From Actinobaculum sp. 313 (GTDB lineage Bacteria > Actinomycetota > Actinomycetes > Actinomycetales > Actinomycetaceae): DNA of 64,000 nucleotides. The translations under genes and the position numbers were made by a program. Location: the NCBI RefSeq assembly GCF_003073475.1, contig NZ_CP029033.1:1116001-1180000 (forward strand), written 5' to 3'. Within the stretch, counting starts at the first letter, position 1; each line of letters starts with the position of its first letter. The notes below the pieces were generated by a model that searched no databases, was not told the DNA's origin, and worked only from the letters and a program-made list of their open reading frames with translations. Shown here in pieces: positions 25,448-36,034 of the stretch.

Positions 25448-26782
25448 TTATCCGCCGTAGGCGCTGACGGCCGCTTCCTCAAGGCGTTGCGCGGTTCCGT
25501 CAACGTCGGATGGGTTCTGGTAGAAGGTAATCATTTCAGCCCAGAAGCCCTGGCCTTCGGTCCCACCGAAGGCCGTGGGTGTGAGGTCGGAGAGATCGAA
25601 GCGGAAGACTTCCGCGTCTACCAGTTGCTGAGCGATGTCTCGTGAGGTGTCATCGGGGTAAAGAGCCATGTCAGCGTTTTGGTTCGGTGACGTGAACCCA
25701 CCCTTGGCAATCCAAATATTCGCAGCGGTTGGGGACGCCAGGTACTTCATCAGTGCCTGTGTGCCCTCGCCGTCGTCGAAGGCGACGGCGACATTTCCGG
25801 CTCCCATAACGGACTGTGGGGAGTCGTCGATAGACGGGAACGGATAGAAGTTTGCGTCCTCACCGACGACGGCGTTCGTCTGGTCGGTGATGTTACCGGC
25901 GACGAAGTCGCCCTCGTAGACAGTCGCGCCCTCCGGGGTATCGCGGAAAACTGCGGTGACAGAATCCGGGAATGTGCGCTGTGATCCGCCGGCCAGAACA
26001 ATGTCATCATTGCCCCAAAGCTCGCCGAGAATGGTCAACGCCTCCTTCACCGATTCATCGGTCCAAGGAATCTCATGGTTGGCCAGCTGGTCGTACATTT
26101 CGGGACCGGCAGTACGTAGATAGACGTTTTCAAACCAGTCCGTCAACGGCCATCCGACGTCGGCTCCGACAACGAGGCCGGGAACACCCGAGTCGGAAAC
26201 CGTCTGCAGGGTCGTGGTGAAGTCGTCCCAGCTCTTGGGAATGTCGACTCCAGCATCCTCGTAGGCGGCGACGTTGTACCAGATGGTCGATTTGTTGGCG
26301 GCCTTGAACCAGACTCCATATGAGGTGCCGTCGACGGTACCGAGGTCGAGCCACGTATCCGAATAGTTGGCCTGTACTTCCTCAAGGACATCATCCGCGA
26401 GCGGGGAGATCGAACCGTCTTGGGCTAGCTGCGTCATGAGCCCGGGTTGTGGAATCAACGCCACATTTGGCGGCTTTCCACCCTCGATCTGAGTACCGAG
26501 TGTTGTGGCGACGTTGTTGCCCAGCGATGTGTAGACAGTCTCCGCTCCTGTTTGCCTCTCGAATTCGTCGAGAACGGCCTCGAAGTTCTCCTGCTCTGCG
26601 CCGGACCAGTCTGCGGCGACATTGAGGGTTTGGCCGGAGAGATCCGGCAGATCCAGATCCTCGACATTGACTGTGGGGCCGCTGGAGTCCGTTGTGGTGT
26701 TCTCGGTGTCACTCCCGGAACAAGCTGTTAGTACTAATGCGGCGCTGGCGAGTATCGCGAGCGCTGAGCTGCATCGTTGCAT
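25448..26782 (-). CDS. ABC transporter extracellular carbohydrate-binding lipoprotein (AglE-like)
   Basis: A 444-residue solute-binding protein. The signal peptide ALAILASAALVLTACSGSD carries a lipobox cysteine, followed by a Thr/Ser linker. The fold shows LNVAADWSGAEQENFEAVLD, ALIPQPGLMTQLAQDGSISP, WYNVAAYEDAGVDIPKSWDD and VMGAGNVAVAFDDGEG, typical of group 1 sugar-binding proteins of the alpha-glucoside type. The start is ATG 26782 with AGGAGG directly upstream; an in-frame ATG further upstream lacks a site. It is the first gene of the operon with the two permeases, 17 bp before the MalF-like gene. Confidence 0.92.
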   Translation of the reverse strand: MQRCSSALAILASAALVLTACSGSDTENTTTDSSGPTVNVEDLDLPDLSGQTLNVAADWSGAEQENFEAVLDEFERQTGAETVYTSLGNNVATTLGTQIEGGKPPNVALIPQPGLMTQLAQDGSISPLADDVLEEVQANYSDTWLDLGTVDGTSYGVWFKAANKSTIWYNVAAYEDAGVDIPKSWDDFTTTLQTVSDSGVPGLVVGADVGWPLTDWFENVYLRTAGPEMYDQLANHEIPWTDESVKEALTILGELWGNDDIVLAGGSQRTFPDSVTAVFRDTPEGATVYEGDFVAGNITDQTNAVVGEDANFYPFPSIDDSPQSVMGAGNVAVAFDDGEGTQALMKYLASPTAANIWIAKGGFTSPNQNADMALYPDDTSRDIAQQLVDAEVFRFDLSDLTPTAFGGTEGQGFWAEMITFYQNPSDVDGTAQRLEEAAVSAYGG

Positions 26783-27041
26783 GTTTCCTCCTGAGGTGTT
26801 TTCGGCGAGCAACTCACTACTCACAATAGGTGTGATGTGGCGCACTTTCAAGTACTTGGATGTTTGTGCTGCTCAGCGAGGTGCGTGCACTGGTATCGCT
26901 GGGGCGGAGGTCTCGCCTCGGCAGCGGGTAGGGAGAAGCTGAGCGGGTAGGAAGAAGCCGGGTAGGCGGGAGGTGTGCCGCAGCAGTTGCGGCAATGGTG
27001 TGTGGTTGAGGTGGCAGCACCGGCGTACCGCAGTGCTGGAA

Positions 27042-27881
27042 TCAGGGGTGGGAGGGGATACCGGTGCCGAGAGTAACCGCTGCGCAATCTGGGGAATGCC
27101 CGACGTCGGGCACCTCCACAACCGGTATGCCGGGCGCATAATGGCGGATAATCTCCAGTGCCGTGGCCCGTTGTCCGGCTTCGTCGATACGGGTGAGCTG
27201 TCCGACGGCGACGGCCCGCACCTTGTGGAAGGTTCCCGCCTGGCTATGCTGGGCGAGATAGCCGACGATACTTCGCAAGGAAGGGCCGAGAGACTCGATG
27301 AGGAACACGCTGCCGGTGACATCGGGCCAGTAAGGTGTACCCGCTAGTTTCAGAAAGCAGCGTAGATTCCCTCCCGTCCATGGAAGTCGTAAAACTTCCG
27401 AAGCGGTGATGCCCGGTTCGGTTATCACTCGGTCCGGACGGCATATCACCGCGTTGAGTACATGGTTCAAGGGGTCAAAGCCACGGCGCAGTCCGGCCAG
27501 GAGATTCCACAAGACGGTATGTTGGCCGGTTCGAGCCGAGATGGCGCCGAGCACACAACTAAGATCGGAGTAACCGATCAGTGGCTTCGGATGGCTGGAG
27601 ATGAGGGGCCAATCGAGGTAGGGCAGGACCTCGTTGGCCAGATTTCCGCCGGAGATATCGACGATGCCGACAGCCTGCTCGTCGGCATAGGCAGCGTTGA
27701 GCAGGTCGGCGCGCAACTGCGGATCCCAGCGTTCGGCGGGCTGCGTGGCGGCGGCATTCACGACGGCGCGTGCGTCGAGATGATAACCCGCTGCGGCGAG
27801 CGCCGAACTGAGAGTCGGCAAATGTTCGTCGGCCCAGGGGAACAACGGATCGGAACATGACGTCATAGCAAGACGACGCAT
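27042..27881 (-). CDS. Peptidase S66 (LD-carboxypeptidase/MccF-like)
   Basis: A 279-residue protein of the S66 serine peptidase family, which includes LD-carboxypeptidase A (murein recycling) and MccF (microcin C immunity). Evidence is GIVDISGGNLANEVLPYLDW, the nucleophile region PLIGYSDLSCVLGAI, GGNLRCFLKLAGTPYWPD, FLIESLG, and the C-terminal histidine in VPDVGHSPDCAAVTLGTG. The N-terminal MRRLAMTSCSDPLF is shorter than the usual family start. Start ATG 27881 is used; ATG 27866 is also possible. Whether it acts on peptidoglycan or a peptide antibiotic cannot be told. Confidence 0.82.
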   Translation of the reverse strand: MRRLAMTSCSDPLFPWADEHLPTLSSALAAAGYHLDARAVVNAAATQPAERWDPQLRADLLNAAYADEQAVGIVDISGGNLANEVLPYLDWPLISSHPKPLIGYSDLSCVLGAISARTGQHTVLWNLLAGLRRGFDPLNHVLNAVICRPDRVITEPGITASEVLRLPWTGGNLRCFLKLAGTPYWPDVTGSVFLIESLGPSLRSIVGYLAQHSQAGTFHKVRAVAVGQLTRIDEAGQRATALEIIRHYAPGIPVVEVPDVGHSPDCAAVTLGTGIPSHP

Positions 27882-27973
27882 GCTCTTATGCTACCGGCTC
27901 GGGCTGCGTGGCGTTCAGCGCAAGGAATGGCGAATGGTCAATGTTGGCGACGTCGAATCCGGCAACCGCTCGA

Positions 27974-29172
27974 TCACAGCAAGGAGTAGGCCCACATGCC
28001 TACGGCTACCAGTGCGGCACCACAGAGCCTCTCCACAGTGAGTGGGGAGACTTTCGTGCTGAACCAGCCGAAGTGGTCTATGGCAACCGAGGCGGTGATC
28101 TGGCCGCACAGCGCGACAAGGATCGCCGGTCCGGTGCCGATAACCGGAGCTGCACTGGCCAGGCCCACTACGAATGCGGCGCCGAGCGGGCCTCCCAACC
28201 ACATCCACCATGGCGTAAGCGGTATCCGGCGTGGCCGCCAGCGCAGTGCAATCAGCAGCAGGAGAAGGAAAACCGTGGAGGTGGAGTAGGAGACCAGGCC
28301 CGATGAGATCGACGATCCCATGGCCACGGTGAGGCGGCCATTAACCGCTGTTTGCACGGCGGACAGCACGCCGACGCCTGCTCCGAGTAGAAAATAAACA
28401 GGTGTGATTGTGCTGCGTGCTTTGGAGGTGAGTGTCGTTTCGCCGGTGCGAGTGGACGCCTTATCGCCGACGCGACGTCGGTGCCACCCTTGCGTCGGCC
28501 CGATAATCGCGAGGTAAATGCCGAGCAGCACCGCGAGGACGCCGAGGAGGCGTGGCAGCGACATTGCGCGTACCAGGGATTCGAACCAACCTTGAGAATC
28601 TATGAGGACGCCAGCTGCGATCTTCCCAATTAGCGGCAGGATGACCGAACCGGCGGCGCCAATGTGGGGGAAAAGCAGTATCAGCGCGACAAGTGCGGTG
28701 GCACCGAGCAGGCCGCCGGAGAAAGCCCATAGCGGCGTATGCGGTGCGACCGTGAGGGGAAGACCACGAACTAGGGCGACGAGCGCGAGCGTCAGCGAGC
28801 CCACGATGAAGGCGACAAGGGCAGCGCCGACTGCGGCCTGCAGGCTCGCCCGTCGGGCGGAGGGGGACCTCCGGACAAAAGCCGGCTTGCCCCGTCGCCA
28901 CGAGGGACCGCGCGGTCGGAGGGGGCGGATGGGCCCGAGGGGAAAGCCCCGCCGGAGGGCATGGACTCACCGGGAGCGCTTGCTCCGTCCGCGGTGATTG
29001 CTCCGTCTTCAGCCGAAGATCCAGTGACAGGCATGAGTTCGCGGCCATCGCCGTTTGGCACAGCCCTCGCGTCATCGGACTGAGAGAATCCGGCGCGGAG
29101 CCGAGAATTCATTGCCGTCTGAATGGGCAGCGCGCAACCTGCGGCAATCGTGAAGATAAGAATTGCGATCAT
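27974..29172 (-). pseudogene. DMT-superfamily (YdcZ/DUF606-like) transporter, frameshifted (possible sequence error)
   Basis: The 5' part (29172 to about 28865) encodes MIAILIFTIAAGCALPIQTA then MNSRLRAG, the first membrane segment of YdcZ-type proteins. The rest (to 27974) encodes RRASLQAAVGAALVAFIVGS and eight or nine further segments in another frame. Adding one base in the run GGGGG 28862-28866 joins them. Between helix 1 and helix 2 lies an unusual insert of about 70 residues rich in Asp, Gly, Pro and Ser (for example SGGAFPSGPSAPSDRAVPRG), normally absent in the family. The two EamA-like halves are otherwise complete. The substrate is unknown. Confidence 0.75.
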
Positions 29173-29264
29173 GACCCTGTGGCCTCCTCCTGGTGGCGAA
29201 TTAACAGCGGGCTAGTTAGCGGTGCGACGGCTGACTTTTCCGATGGCGGCTCGCAAGAGACGAG

Positions 29265-30390
29265 TCACGAGAGCTCTTCCAGTAAGGGGCGAGCGAGGAT
29301 ATCCCAGCGCCAAGCCTGATCCAACCACTCCTTACCGGCGCGGCCCATCGCCTTGGCGCGATCCGGGTCTTCAAGTAGATAACACAGAGCGGCGATGCTG
29401 GCCTCGACACTATGGCCGGAAGCAACCAGGCCTGTTTTTCCGGGAAGAACAGCCTCGGGAGCACCGCCGGAATCTCCGCTGATCGCGGGAAGTCCGGCGG
29501 CGTAGGCCTCTAGATACACAATTCCGAGTCCTTCGATGTCCAAGCCCCCGCCACGTGTGCGGCACGGCATGGCGAAGATATCTCCCAAACTGTAGTGGGC
29601 AGCAAGTTCCTCGTAAGGCACCTCCCGGTGAAGGTAATGGCATCCGCGGCAGGAGAGGTGGCAGCGAGCTCCCGCAGACGAGCCTCGTAGGGACCTTTTC
29701 CGACGATGACCAGCTGTGCTCTCGGGAAGCGGGCGCATACCTGCGGCCAAGCCGCGATGAGTGTGTCCTGCCCTTTGCGCTCGACCAGGCGGGAGATGCA
29801 CACCACGACGGGCGCGTCATCGGCAATCCCATAGCGCTCACGCAGAGCAGTGCGCCAGGTGGCGGAGAATGCAAAAGCCTCGGGGTCGATTCCACCGGGT
29901 AGGCGCACGCGGTGGACATCGCCCAGGCAGCCGCGTAAACGGCGCAGGGTTGCCTCGGTGAGATAGGTGACGGTATCGGCATGAGTGAGGATGCGGCGCA
30001 GAAATTGGCGTGCTCCGGGCAGCATGGACCAACCGATTTCATGTCCGTGCGTGGTCGCGATAATATGCGTGGCTCCGGCGTCTCGGGCGGCCTCGCCCAT
30101 GATTCCCAGCGGCGTTGACGCTCCGAACCAGACGTTGTCCACCGAATGCTCGCGGATAATGCGCTGCATTTCGCGCCGCACCCGCGGTGTGGGGAGCATC
30201 ATGGTGCCGGGGTAACGGTAGGTGCGCCACGGCTGGGCGCCGTCGTATTCTTCGGCGCCTCCGCCGGGCGGGCTGGAACAATAGACGACGAACTGCTCGG
30301 GATCGAGTAGCCGAGCAAAGCCTTCAAGGTACGTCTGGATCCCGCCTTTGCGGGCGGAAAGTCATTGGTGACCAGAAGGGTTTTTCTCAT
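29265..30390 (-). pseudogene. PimB-like GT4 glycosyltransferase, broken by two frameshifts (possible sequence error)
   Basis: Reassembled, this is a GT4/GT-B glycosyltransferase of about 375 residues like actinobacterial PimB', which adds the second mannose to phosphatidylinositol mannoside. It starts at ATG 30390 with MRKTLLVTNDFPP. Adding one base at GGG 30352-30354 gives the expected RKGGIQTYLEGFARLLDPEQ. The middle has THIIATTHGHEIGWSMLPGA, VHRVRLPGGIDPEAF and VVVCISRLVERKGQDTLIAA. Adding one base at CCC 29624-29626 joins DAITFTGEVPYEELAAHYSL to LDIEGLGIVYLEAYAAGLPA. All parts are preserved apart from the two single-base gaps. Confidence 0.8.
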
Positions 30391-30537
30391 CCTTATATCG
30401 TATGCCAGGGCGACGTCGAGCCACGGCATATCCCACCGGATGTGGTCAGTGGCGATCAATCACGGCGGCGAGCGATCACAAAGCGACACCCCGTCGCGCT
30501 GTAGCTCAGCGGGGCGGATCGGGTGACGAGCGTCTCG

Positions 30538-31341
30538 TCAGTCGTGGTCCTCGTCGGGCATTTCAAGGCCTTCCGTGGTCTGCAGGACATCGCTGAGACG
30601 ATTCGCGGCAGTGACCACGGCAGCCGCATGTTGGCGCCCCGGCTGGCGACCCATTCGCTCAATTGGGCCGGATATCGAGACGGCGGCGATGACTCGGCCG
30701 GATGGTCCGCGCACGGGTGCGGAGATGGAGGCAACTCCGGGTTCGCGTTCGCCAACGGACTGCGCCCAGCCACGACGTCGTACGGCTGACAGATTGGTGG
30801 CGGTGTAGCTTGCTCCGTGCAGGCCCCGGTGTAAACGGTCCGGCTCCTCCCAGGCCAGCAGCACCTGCGCGGCCGAACCTGCCTTCATGGACAACGTTGC
30901 ACCTACCGGGATGGAATCACGTAAGCCCATGGCGCGTTCGGCTGCGGCTACACACACCCGTTGTTCGCCTTGATGCCGGAATAACTGCGCCGATTCGCCG
31001 GTGTGATCGCGCAATGCCGTGAGTATCGGGCCGGCAGCAGCCAGAAGGCGGTCCTCACCAGCTGCTGATGCCAGCTCGGCCAGGCGGGGACCGAGGACGA
31101 ATCGTCCCTGCATGTCGCGAGCCACCATGCGGTGATACTCCAGTGCTACCGCGAGGCGATGCGCTGTCGGTCGTGCCAGATGGGTTGCGGTGACGAGCTG
31201 CGCCAAGGTCTGCGGACCCGACTCAAGTGCACTGAGTACGGAGGCAGCTTTGTCAAGTACACCGACGCCGCTTCCTTCGGCCGCGCCTGCCTTGAGGTCA
31301 CCATCGACCGCAGAATTGGATGACGGTTTCGAACTGTCCAT
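30538..31341 (-). CDS. IclR-family regulator, NdgR/LtbR-like
   Basis: A 267-residue IclR-type regulator. The N-terminal winged helix reads LDKAASVLSALESGPQTLAQ, LVTATHLARPTAHRLAVALE, and the C-terminal effector domain contains SIPVGATLSMKAGSAAQVLL and PGVASISAPVRGPSGRVIAA. Divergent position next to leuCD matches NdgR (Streptomyces) and LtbR (Corynebacterium), which repress or tune leuCD and other amino-acid genes. An inverted repeat in the intergenic region is a candidate site. The first 30 residues are a low-complexity tail. Confidence 0.9.
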   Translation of the reverse strand: MDSSKPSSNSAVDGDLKAGAAEGSGVGVLDKAASVLSALESGPQTLAQLVTATHLARPTAHRLAVALEYHRMVARDMQGRFVLGPRLAELASAAGEDRLLAAAGPILTALRDHTGESAQLFRHQGEQRVCVAAAERAMGLRDSIPVGATLSMKAGSAAQVLLAWEEPDRLHRGLHGASYTATNLSAVRRRGWAQSVGEREPGVASISAPVRGPSGRVIAAVSISGPIERMGRQPGRQHAAAVVTAANRLSDVLQTTEGLEMPDEDHD

Positions 31342-31354
31342 GCTCTGATATTCT

Positions 31355-31373
31355 CATCTCAAAGCGTGAGATG
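31355..31373 (+). promoter_or_regulatory. Inverted repeat, candidate operator between the IclR gene and leuC
   Basis: CATCTCA (31355-31361) and TGAGATG (31367-31373) are perfect inverted repeats separated by AAGCG. The site lies 14 bp from the regulator start and about 60 bp before leuC, within the only sequence that can hold both divergent promoters. Confidence 0.55.
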
Positions 31374-31432
31374 CAAACGCGTGGCAGTATCGCATTGCGC
31401 GAGTGTAGTTTCACGGCCAGCAAGGAGTAGTA

Positions 31433-32830
31433 ATGAGCGGAACCCTCGCAGAAAAGGTTTGGAACGATCATATCGTTAAGCACGGGGAGAACGGTTCCCC
31501 GGACTTGCTATATGTCGACCTGCAGCTTGTCCATGAGGTGACAAGCCCGCAAGCCTTCGAAGGGCTACGACTAGCCGGTCGACGCGTTCGTCACCCGGAA
31601 CAGACGATTGCAACCGAGGACCATAATACTCCAACGGTGAATATCGACCTGCCAATTGCCGACGAGACCTCGCGCGCACAAATCAACCAACTGCGTGAGA
31701 ACTGCGAGGAATTCGGTGTACCGCTGTACTCGCTAGGTAACGCGGATCAGGGGATTGTGCACGTCGTCGGCCCGCAACTGGGACTCACACAGCCGGGTAT
31801 GACCATCGTGTGTGGCGACTCGCACACGTCGACGCACGGAGCCTTCGGAGCGCTCGCTTTCGGTATCGGCACTTCGCAGGTCGAGCACGTACTGGCCACG
31901 CAGACGCTTCCCATGGCGCCATTTAAGACGATGGCCGTGAACGTGAGCGGCCAGCTTAAGCCGGGAACAACCGCCAAGGACATTATTCTCGCCATCATCG
32001 CGAAAATCGGCACCAATGGTGCGCAGGGTCATGTCATTGAGTATCGCGGCGAGGCGATCCGTTCGCTCTCGATGGAAGCGCGGATGACGATTTGCAATAT
32101 GTCGATTGAGGCGGGAGCCCGGGCCGGCATGATCGCCCCGGACGAGACAACCTTCGACTACATCAAGGGACGTCCCAACGCGCCGGAGAACTGGGACGAG
32201 GCAGTCGCGTACTGGCGGACCCTCATTTCCGACGACGACGCTGTGTTCGACGCGGTTGTTGATCTGGATGCATCCGAGTTGGAGCCCTTCGTTACCTGGG
32301 GGACCAATCCCGGGCAGGGCATTCCCATCTCCGGCGTCGTACCTGAGCCATCGGATATCGCCGATGAGACCCAGCGGCGGGCGGCGGAGTCGGCCATTGA
32401 GTATATGGGCTTGGTTCCGGGCACACCCATGCGCGAGATTGCGGTTGATACGGTGTTCATCGGTTCGTGTACTAACGGTCGAATCGAAGATTTGCGTGCG
32501 GTCGCCTCCGTGATCAAGGGACGGAAGAAGGCGGAGGGGCTGCGGGTACTTGTAGTTCCCGGCTCCGCCCGCGTGCGTCTGCAGGCAGAGGCGGAGGGCC
32601 TGGATCGGATATTCCTCGATTTCGGCGCGGAATGGCGAAATGCGGGCTGTTCCATGTGCCTGGCCATGAATCCCGATAAGCTCTCGCCGGGTGAACGTTC
32701 CGCGTCGACGTCGAACCGTAATTTCCAGGGACGGCAGGGGCCTGGTGGCCGGACGCATTTGGTCTCACCGCTGGTGGCTGCGGCCACCGCAGTGAAAGGT
32801 ACCTTCGCTACCCCGGCGGATTTGAACTGA
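31433..32830 (+). CDS. leuC: 3-isopropylmalate dehydratase large subunit
   Basis: A 465-residue aconitase-fold subunit that with LeuD isomerises 2- to 3-isopropylmalate in leucine synthesis. It has the [4Fe-4S] cysteines in [14 protein letters not shown] and [42 protein letters not shown] and [17 protein letters not shown] are active-site regions. The start ATG is six bases after AGGAG. leuD follows 24 bp later, and the pair is probably one transcript under the divergent IclR-type regulator. Confidence 0.97.
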   Translation: MSGTLAEKVWNDHIVKHGENGSPDLLYVDLQLVHEVTSPQAFEGLRLAGRRVRHPEQTIATEDHNTPTVNIDLPIADETSRAQINQLRENCEEFGVPLYSLGNADQGIVHVVGPQLGLTQPGMTIVCGDSHTSTHGAFGALAFGIGTSQVEHVLATQTLPMAPFKTMAVNVSGQLKPGTTAKDIILAIIAKIGTNGAQGHVIEYRGEAIRSLSMEARMTICNMSIEAGARAGMIAPDETTFDYIKGRPNAPENWDEAVAYWRTLISDDDAVFDAVVDLDASELEPFVTWGTNPGQGIPISGVVPEPSDIADETQRRAAESAIEYMGLVPGTPMREIAVDTVFIGSCTNGRIEDLRAVASVIKGRKKAEGLRVLVVPGSARVRLQAEAEGLDRIFLDFGAEWRNAGCSMCLAMNPDKLSPGERSASTSNRNFQGRQGPGGRTHLVSPLVAAATAVKGTFATPADLN

Positions 32831-32854
32831 GCGACGAATCGAGAGGACGAGACC

Positions 32855-33511
32855 ATGGAGAAGTTCACCACTCATACCGGTATCGGAGTTCCGCTGCGCC
32901 GCTCGGCGGTCGATACGGATCAAATCATTCCTGCCGTTTACCTCAAACGTATTACCCGGACCGGGTTCGACGACGCACTATTCGCGGCTTGGCGGCGCGA
33001 TCCTGCATTCGTGCTCAACCGTGAGGAGTACCGGCGTGGTTCTGTGCTGGTGGCGGGCCCGGATTTCGGCACTGGATCGTCGCGCGAGCACGCGGTGTGG
33101 GCGCTGAAGGATTATGGTTTCCGCGCCGTGCTCGCCCCGAAATTCGCGGATATTTTCCGCGGCAATGCGGGCAAGCAGGGCCTAGTGGCCGGGGTGTGTA
33201 CCCAGGAAGACATTGAGCAACTGTGGAAGCTTCTCGAAAACGAGCCGGGGCTGGAAGTAACTGTGGACCTGGTCGAACGCCAGGTCCGCTGTGGTGCCTT
33301 CATCTGCGATTTTCAGCTTGACGATTACACCCGCTGGTGCTTGATGGAAGGGCTGGACGATATCGCGCTGACTCTGCGCGATGAGGCTGCTATCACGGCG
33401 TACGAGGCGGCCCGCCCGAGTTTCAAACCCGCGACTCTACCCCAAAAGCACCTTCCCGCAGTTGAAGTGGTCTCCGCGCGCCCGGTGAGTGGAGATGCAC
33501 CGTTGGCCTAG
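32855..33511 (+). CDS. leuD: 3-isopropylmalate dehydratase small subunit
   Basis: A 218-residue swivel-domain partner of LeuC. It has [53 protein letters not shown] and [14 protein letters not shown], all typical of LeuD. The C-terminal 25 residues are a small extension beyond the usual end. It is second in the leuCD operon, with murA beginning 83 bp downstream on the same strand. Confidence 0.96.
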   Translation: MEKFTTHTGIGVPLRRSAVDTDQIIPAVYLKRITRTGFDDALFAAWRRDPAFVLNREEYRRGSVLVAGPDFGTGSSREHAVWALKDYGFRAVLAPKFADIFRGNAGKQGLVAGVCTQEDIEQLWKLLENEPGLEVTVDLVERQVRCGAFICDFQLDDYTRWCLMEGLDDIALTLRDEAAITAYEAARPSFKPATLPQKHLPAVEVVSARPVSGDAPLA

Positions 33512-33594
33512 AGAGCTATTCTGGTATAGCCTACAGTTCTCTAGAAGGCGGCCAGCTGGGCGAACACGGTTGGCCGGGTGCCGAAGGGAAGAAT

Positions 33595-34916
33595 ATGACG
33601 AAACTCCGGGTACAAGGCGGAACACCGCTCTCTGGCGAAATCACCGTACGCGGGCAAAGAACTTCGTGTCAAAGGCAATGGTTGCCACCTTGCTTGCCCC
33701 CGAGACTTCGACGCTACGCAACGTACCCCTGATCCGGGACGTTGAGGTCGTTACGGAGCTACTCCGATTACACGGCGTGCAGGTCGACTATGACCAGGAA
33801 GCCGGGACTCTATCCATCACCCCCGGGGTTACCCACCTGCCCGAGAATCCGGAGGAAATGGACCGTTTGGCCGGGTCCTCGCGCATCCCCATTCTGTTTG
33901 CGGGACCGCTGCTGCATAACCTCGGTGAGGCCTTTATCCCGGATCTAGGCGGATGCCATATCGGTGACCGCCCCGTGAATTTCCATCTCAACGTGCTGGA
34001 GGACTTCGGCGCCAAGCGCATCCAAGAGCCGGCCGGTATGCATTTGGTTGCGCCGAAGGGGCTCAAGGCGCGTCCGGTCCGCCTGCCGTACCCATCGGTT
34101 GGTGCAACTGAGCAGACCCTGCTGACGGCAGTAATGGCCGAAGGTATCACAGAGCTGACTAATGCTGCGATTGAACCGGAAATCATGGATCTGATCGCGG
34201 TGTTGCAGAAGATGGGTGCGATTATTTCGGTGGACACTGATCGGACAATTCGCGTCGAAGGCGTTGATCGCCTCGTCGGCTTCTCCCATACGGCTCTGCC
34301 CGACCGTATCGAGGCCGGTTCCTGGGCCTGCGCTGCACTGGCAACCGGCGGAGACGTCTTTGTACGCGGTGCCGAGCAACAGGCAATGACGAGTTTCCTC
34401 AATGTCTTCCGCAAGGTTGGCGGAGCATTCGATGTGCGCGACGACGGCATCCGTTTCTGGCATCCGGGCGGTGAGCTCCATTCGATGGCACTGCAGACCG
34501 ACGTTCACCCCGGCTTCATGACCGACTGGCAACAGCCGCTCGTCGTCGCTCTCACGCAGGCCTCCGGAATCTCGATCGTGCACGAAACCGTGTATGAGAA
34601 CCGCTTCGGCTTCACCGAAGCCCTGGTGGAAATGGGTGCCCACATCCAGACCTATCGAGAGTGCCTGGGCGGACTGCCGTGCCGATTCGGTCAGCGTAAC
34701 TTCTATCACTCGGCGGTTATTCAGGGGCCGACCAAACTTCACGCCGCAGATATCGAAGTGCCCGATTTGCGCGGCGGGTTTTCCCATCTGATCGCGGCTC
34801 TGGCAGCCGATGGCTGCTCACTCGTTTCCGGTATCGACATCATTGACCGTGGCTACGAGCACTTCATGCAGAAGCTCGGAGCGTTGGGCGCAGATGTTGA
34901 AAAGATTGCGGAGTGA
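33595..34916 (+). pseudogene. murA: UDP-N-acetylglucosamine 1-carboxyvinyltransferase, frameshifted near the start (possible sequence error)
   Basis: MurA transfers enolpyruvate from PEP to UDP-GlcNAc, the first committed step of peptidoglycan synthesis. Translation from ATG 33595, after GAAGGGAAGA, gives MTKLRVQGGTPLSGEITVRG and then loses frame. One extra G in GGG 33652-33654 gives the expected VRGAKNFVSKAMVATLLAPE, and the rest stays in frame to 34916. Later motifs include GLKARPVRLPYPSVGATEQT, DRIEAGSWACAALATGG, DVHPGFMTDWQQPLVVALTQ and ADIEVPDLRGGFSHLIAALA. In this family the PEP-adduct residue lies near VGATEQT. Apart from the missing base the gene is complete (about 440 residues). Confidence 0.9.
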
Positions 34917-34989
34917 GGCACGCGCGGTCGATGAGCCGAGCTGTTCGGCTCTTGCCGCAGTGAATGTGGCGGCGCTGCGGGGAGGAGGA

Positions 34990-35955
34990 GTGGCCGAGGA
35001 CGTTGGACTCTTCTCCAGATTGCGGACGCGGTGCGCCCACACACGCCTTGCCTGGCGGTCCCGGCGCGGGCAGCGGCCGGGGCCACTGGTGATGCGCCTT
35101 GTCGCGCCACCGTTGGTGGCGCTCACGCATGCCATACAGGATATGCGAGTCGACGGTGCGGCGACGCTCCCTACCGGCCCCCTGTTGGTTGTCGCCAATC
35201 ACACCTGCCACCTTGATGCGCTCACGGTGGGCGTCGCGCTTTATGAGGCGGGGATCGCCCCGCATTTCGCAGCGCGGGCGGATCTGTTCCGGGTGCCGGT
35301 GGTGGGGTGGATTCTGCGGCGAATGGGCCAGATTCCGGTTCACCGTTCCGATGATGGCGAAGGCGATGCAGCTGCCGCTATGACCGAGATGGCCGAGAGG
35401 TTGCAACGGGGCGAATGCGTCGTCGTCTTCCCGGAAGGAACCTTCACTCGCGATCCCGAGAAGTGGCCAATGCGGGCAAAAACCGGTGCGGCACGGTTGG
35501 CCCTGAGATTCCCGGGTGTGCCGGTGGTAGGTCTCGCCCATTGGGGCAATGAGGGCCTTATCGATCCATGGACAGGGAAAGTGGCCTGGCAAAGGCTTGG
35601 GCGGCAATCCTCACGGTTGGATGTGCGTTTCACCGCGCCGTTGAACCTAAAACAGTTCTGGGGGAGTGACGCGACCTATGAGCTGCTCACCGACATGACA
35701 GAGTCGATGATGACGACGATCACCGACGAGCTGGCGCTACTGCGGTCCGAGGACCCGGCTTCTGCTGGGCTGACGCCGCGGAAGCGCCGCTGGGACCGGA
35801 CCATCGACGGTGACCCGTACCGTGTGCAGAACGCCCGTAACAAGGCACGACGTCGTCGAGCCGAACGAAGGAGGGCGCGGCTGCTGCTGACAACCGGACT
35901 GTTAGGTACGAGCGCCTTTCTACGTCGTATCCGTGATGGCCGACGCGGGAATTGA
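34990..35955 (+). CDS. plsC: 1-acyl-sn-glycerol-3-phosphate acyltransferase
   Basis: A 321-residue acyltransferase. Motif I NHTCHLDALT is the HX4D catalytic pair; RRMGQIPVHR and VVFPEGTFTRDPEKWPMRAK hold motifs II and III. This group acylates lysophosphatidic acid to phosphatidic acid at the membrane. I choose GTG 34990, directly after a GGGGAGGAGG run; longer frames overlap murA by about 100 bp. The C-terminal 60 residues are strongly basic (KARRRRAERRRARLLL). plsC commonly precedes gpsA and ddl in actinobacteria; gpsA is absent here. Confidence 0.88.
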   Translation: MAEDVGLFSRLRTRCAHTRLAWRSRRGQRPGPLVMRLVAPPLVALTHAIQDMRVDGAATLPTGPLLVVANHTCHLDALTVGVALYEAGIAPHFAARADLFRVPVVGWILRRMGQIPVHRSDDGEGDAAAAMTEMAERLQRGECVVVFPEGTFTRDPEKWPMRAKTGAARLALRFPGVPVVGLAHWGNEGLIDPWTGKVAWQRLGRQSSRLDVRFTAPLNLKQFWGSDATYELLTDMTESMMTTITDELALLRSEDPASAGLTPRKRRWDRTIDGDPYRVQNARNKARRRRAERRRARLLLTTGLLGTSAFLRRIRDGRRGN

Positions 35956-36034
35956 CCGGCGTCGGCATATGCCGTGTTCGAGCGGCAGGGGAGCATGCAC
36001 GGCCGTGCGTACGCGTGAACGTTCTCTTGTGCTC

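Noticed and set aside
26849-26858. CAAGTACTTG palindrome upstream of the sugar-importer operon as a LacI-type operator
   Set aside because: Only 10 bp, without the central CG usual for LacI-family sites; too weak to list as a feature.
30495-30540. tRNA-like 5' sequence (GCTGTAGCTCAGCGGGGCGGA)
   Set aside because: No anticodon stem, T arm (GGTTCGA) or matching acceptor strand follows; it is not a tRNA.
31733-32758. 341-codon open frame antisense to leuC
   Set aside because: It mirrors the conserved leuC gene and shows no domain; a shadow of GC-rich codon structure.
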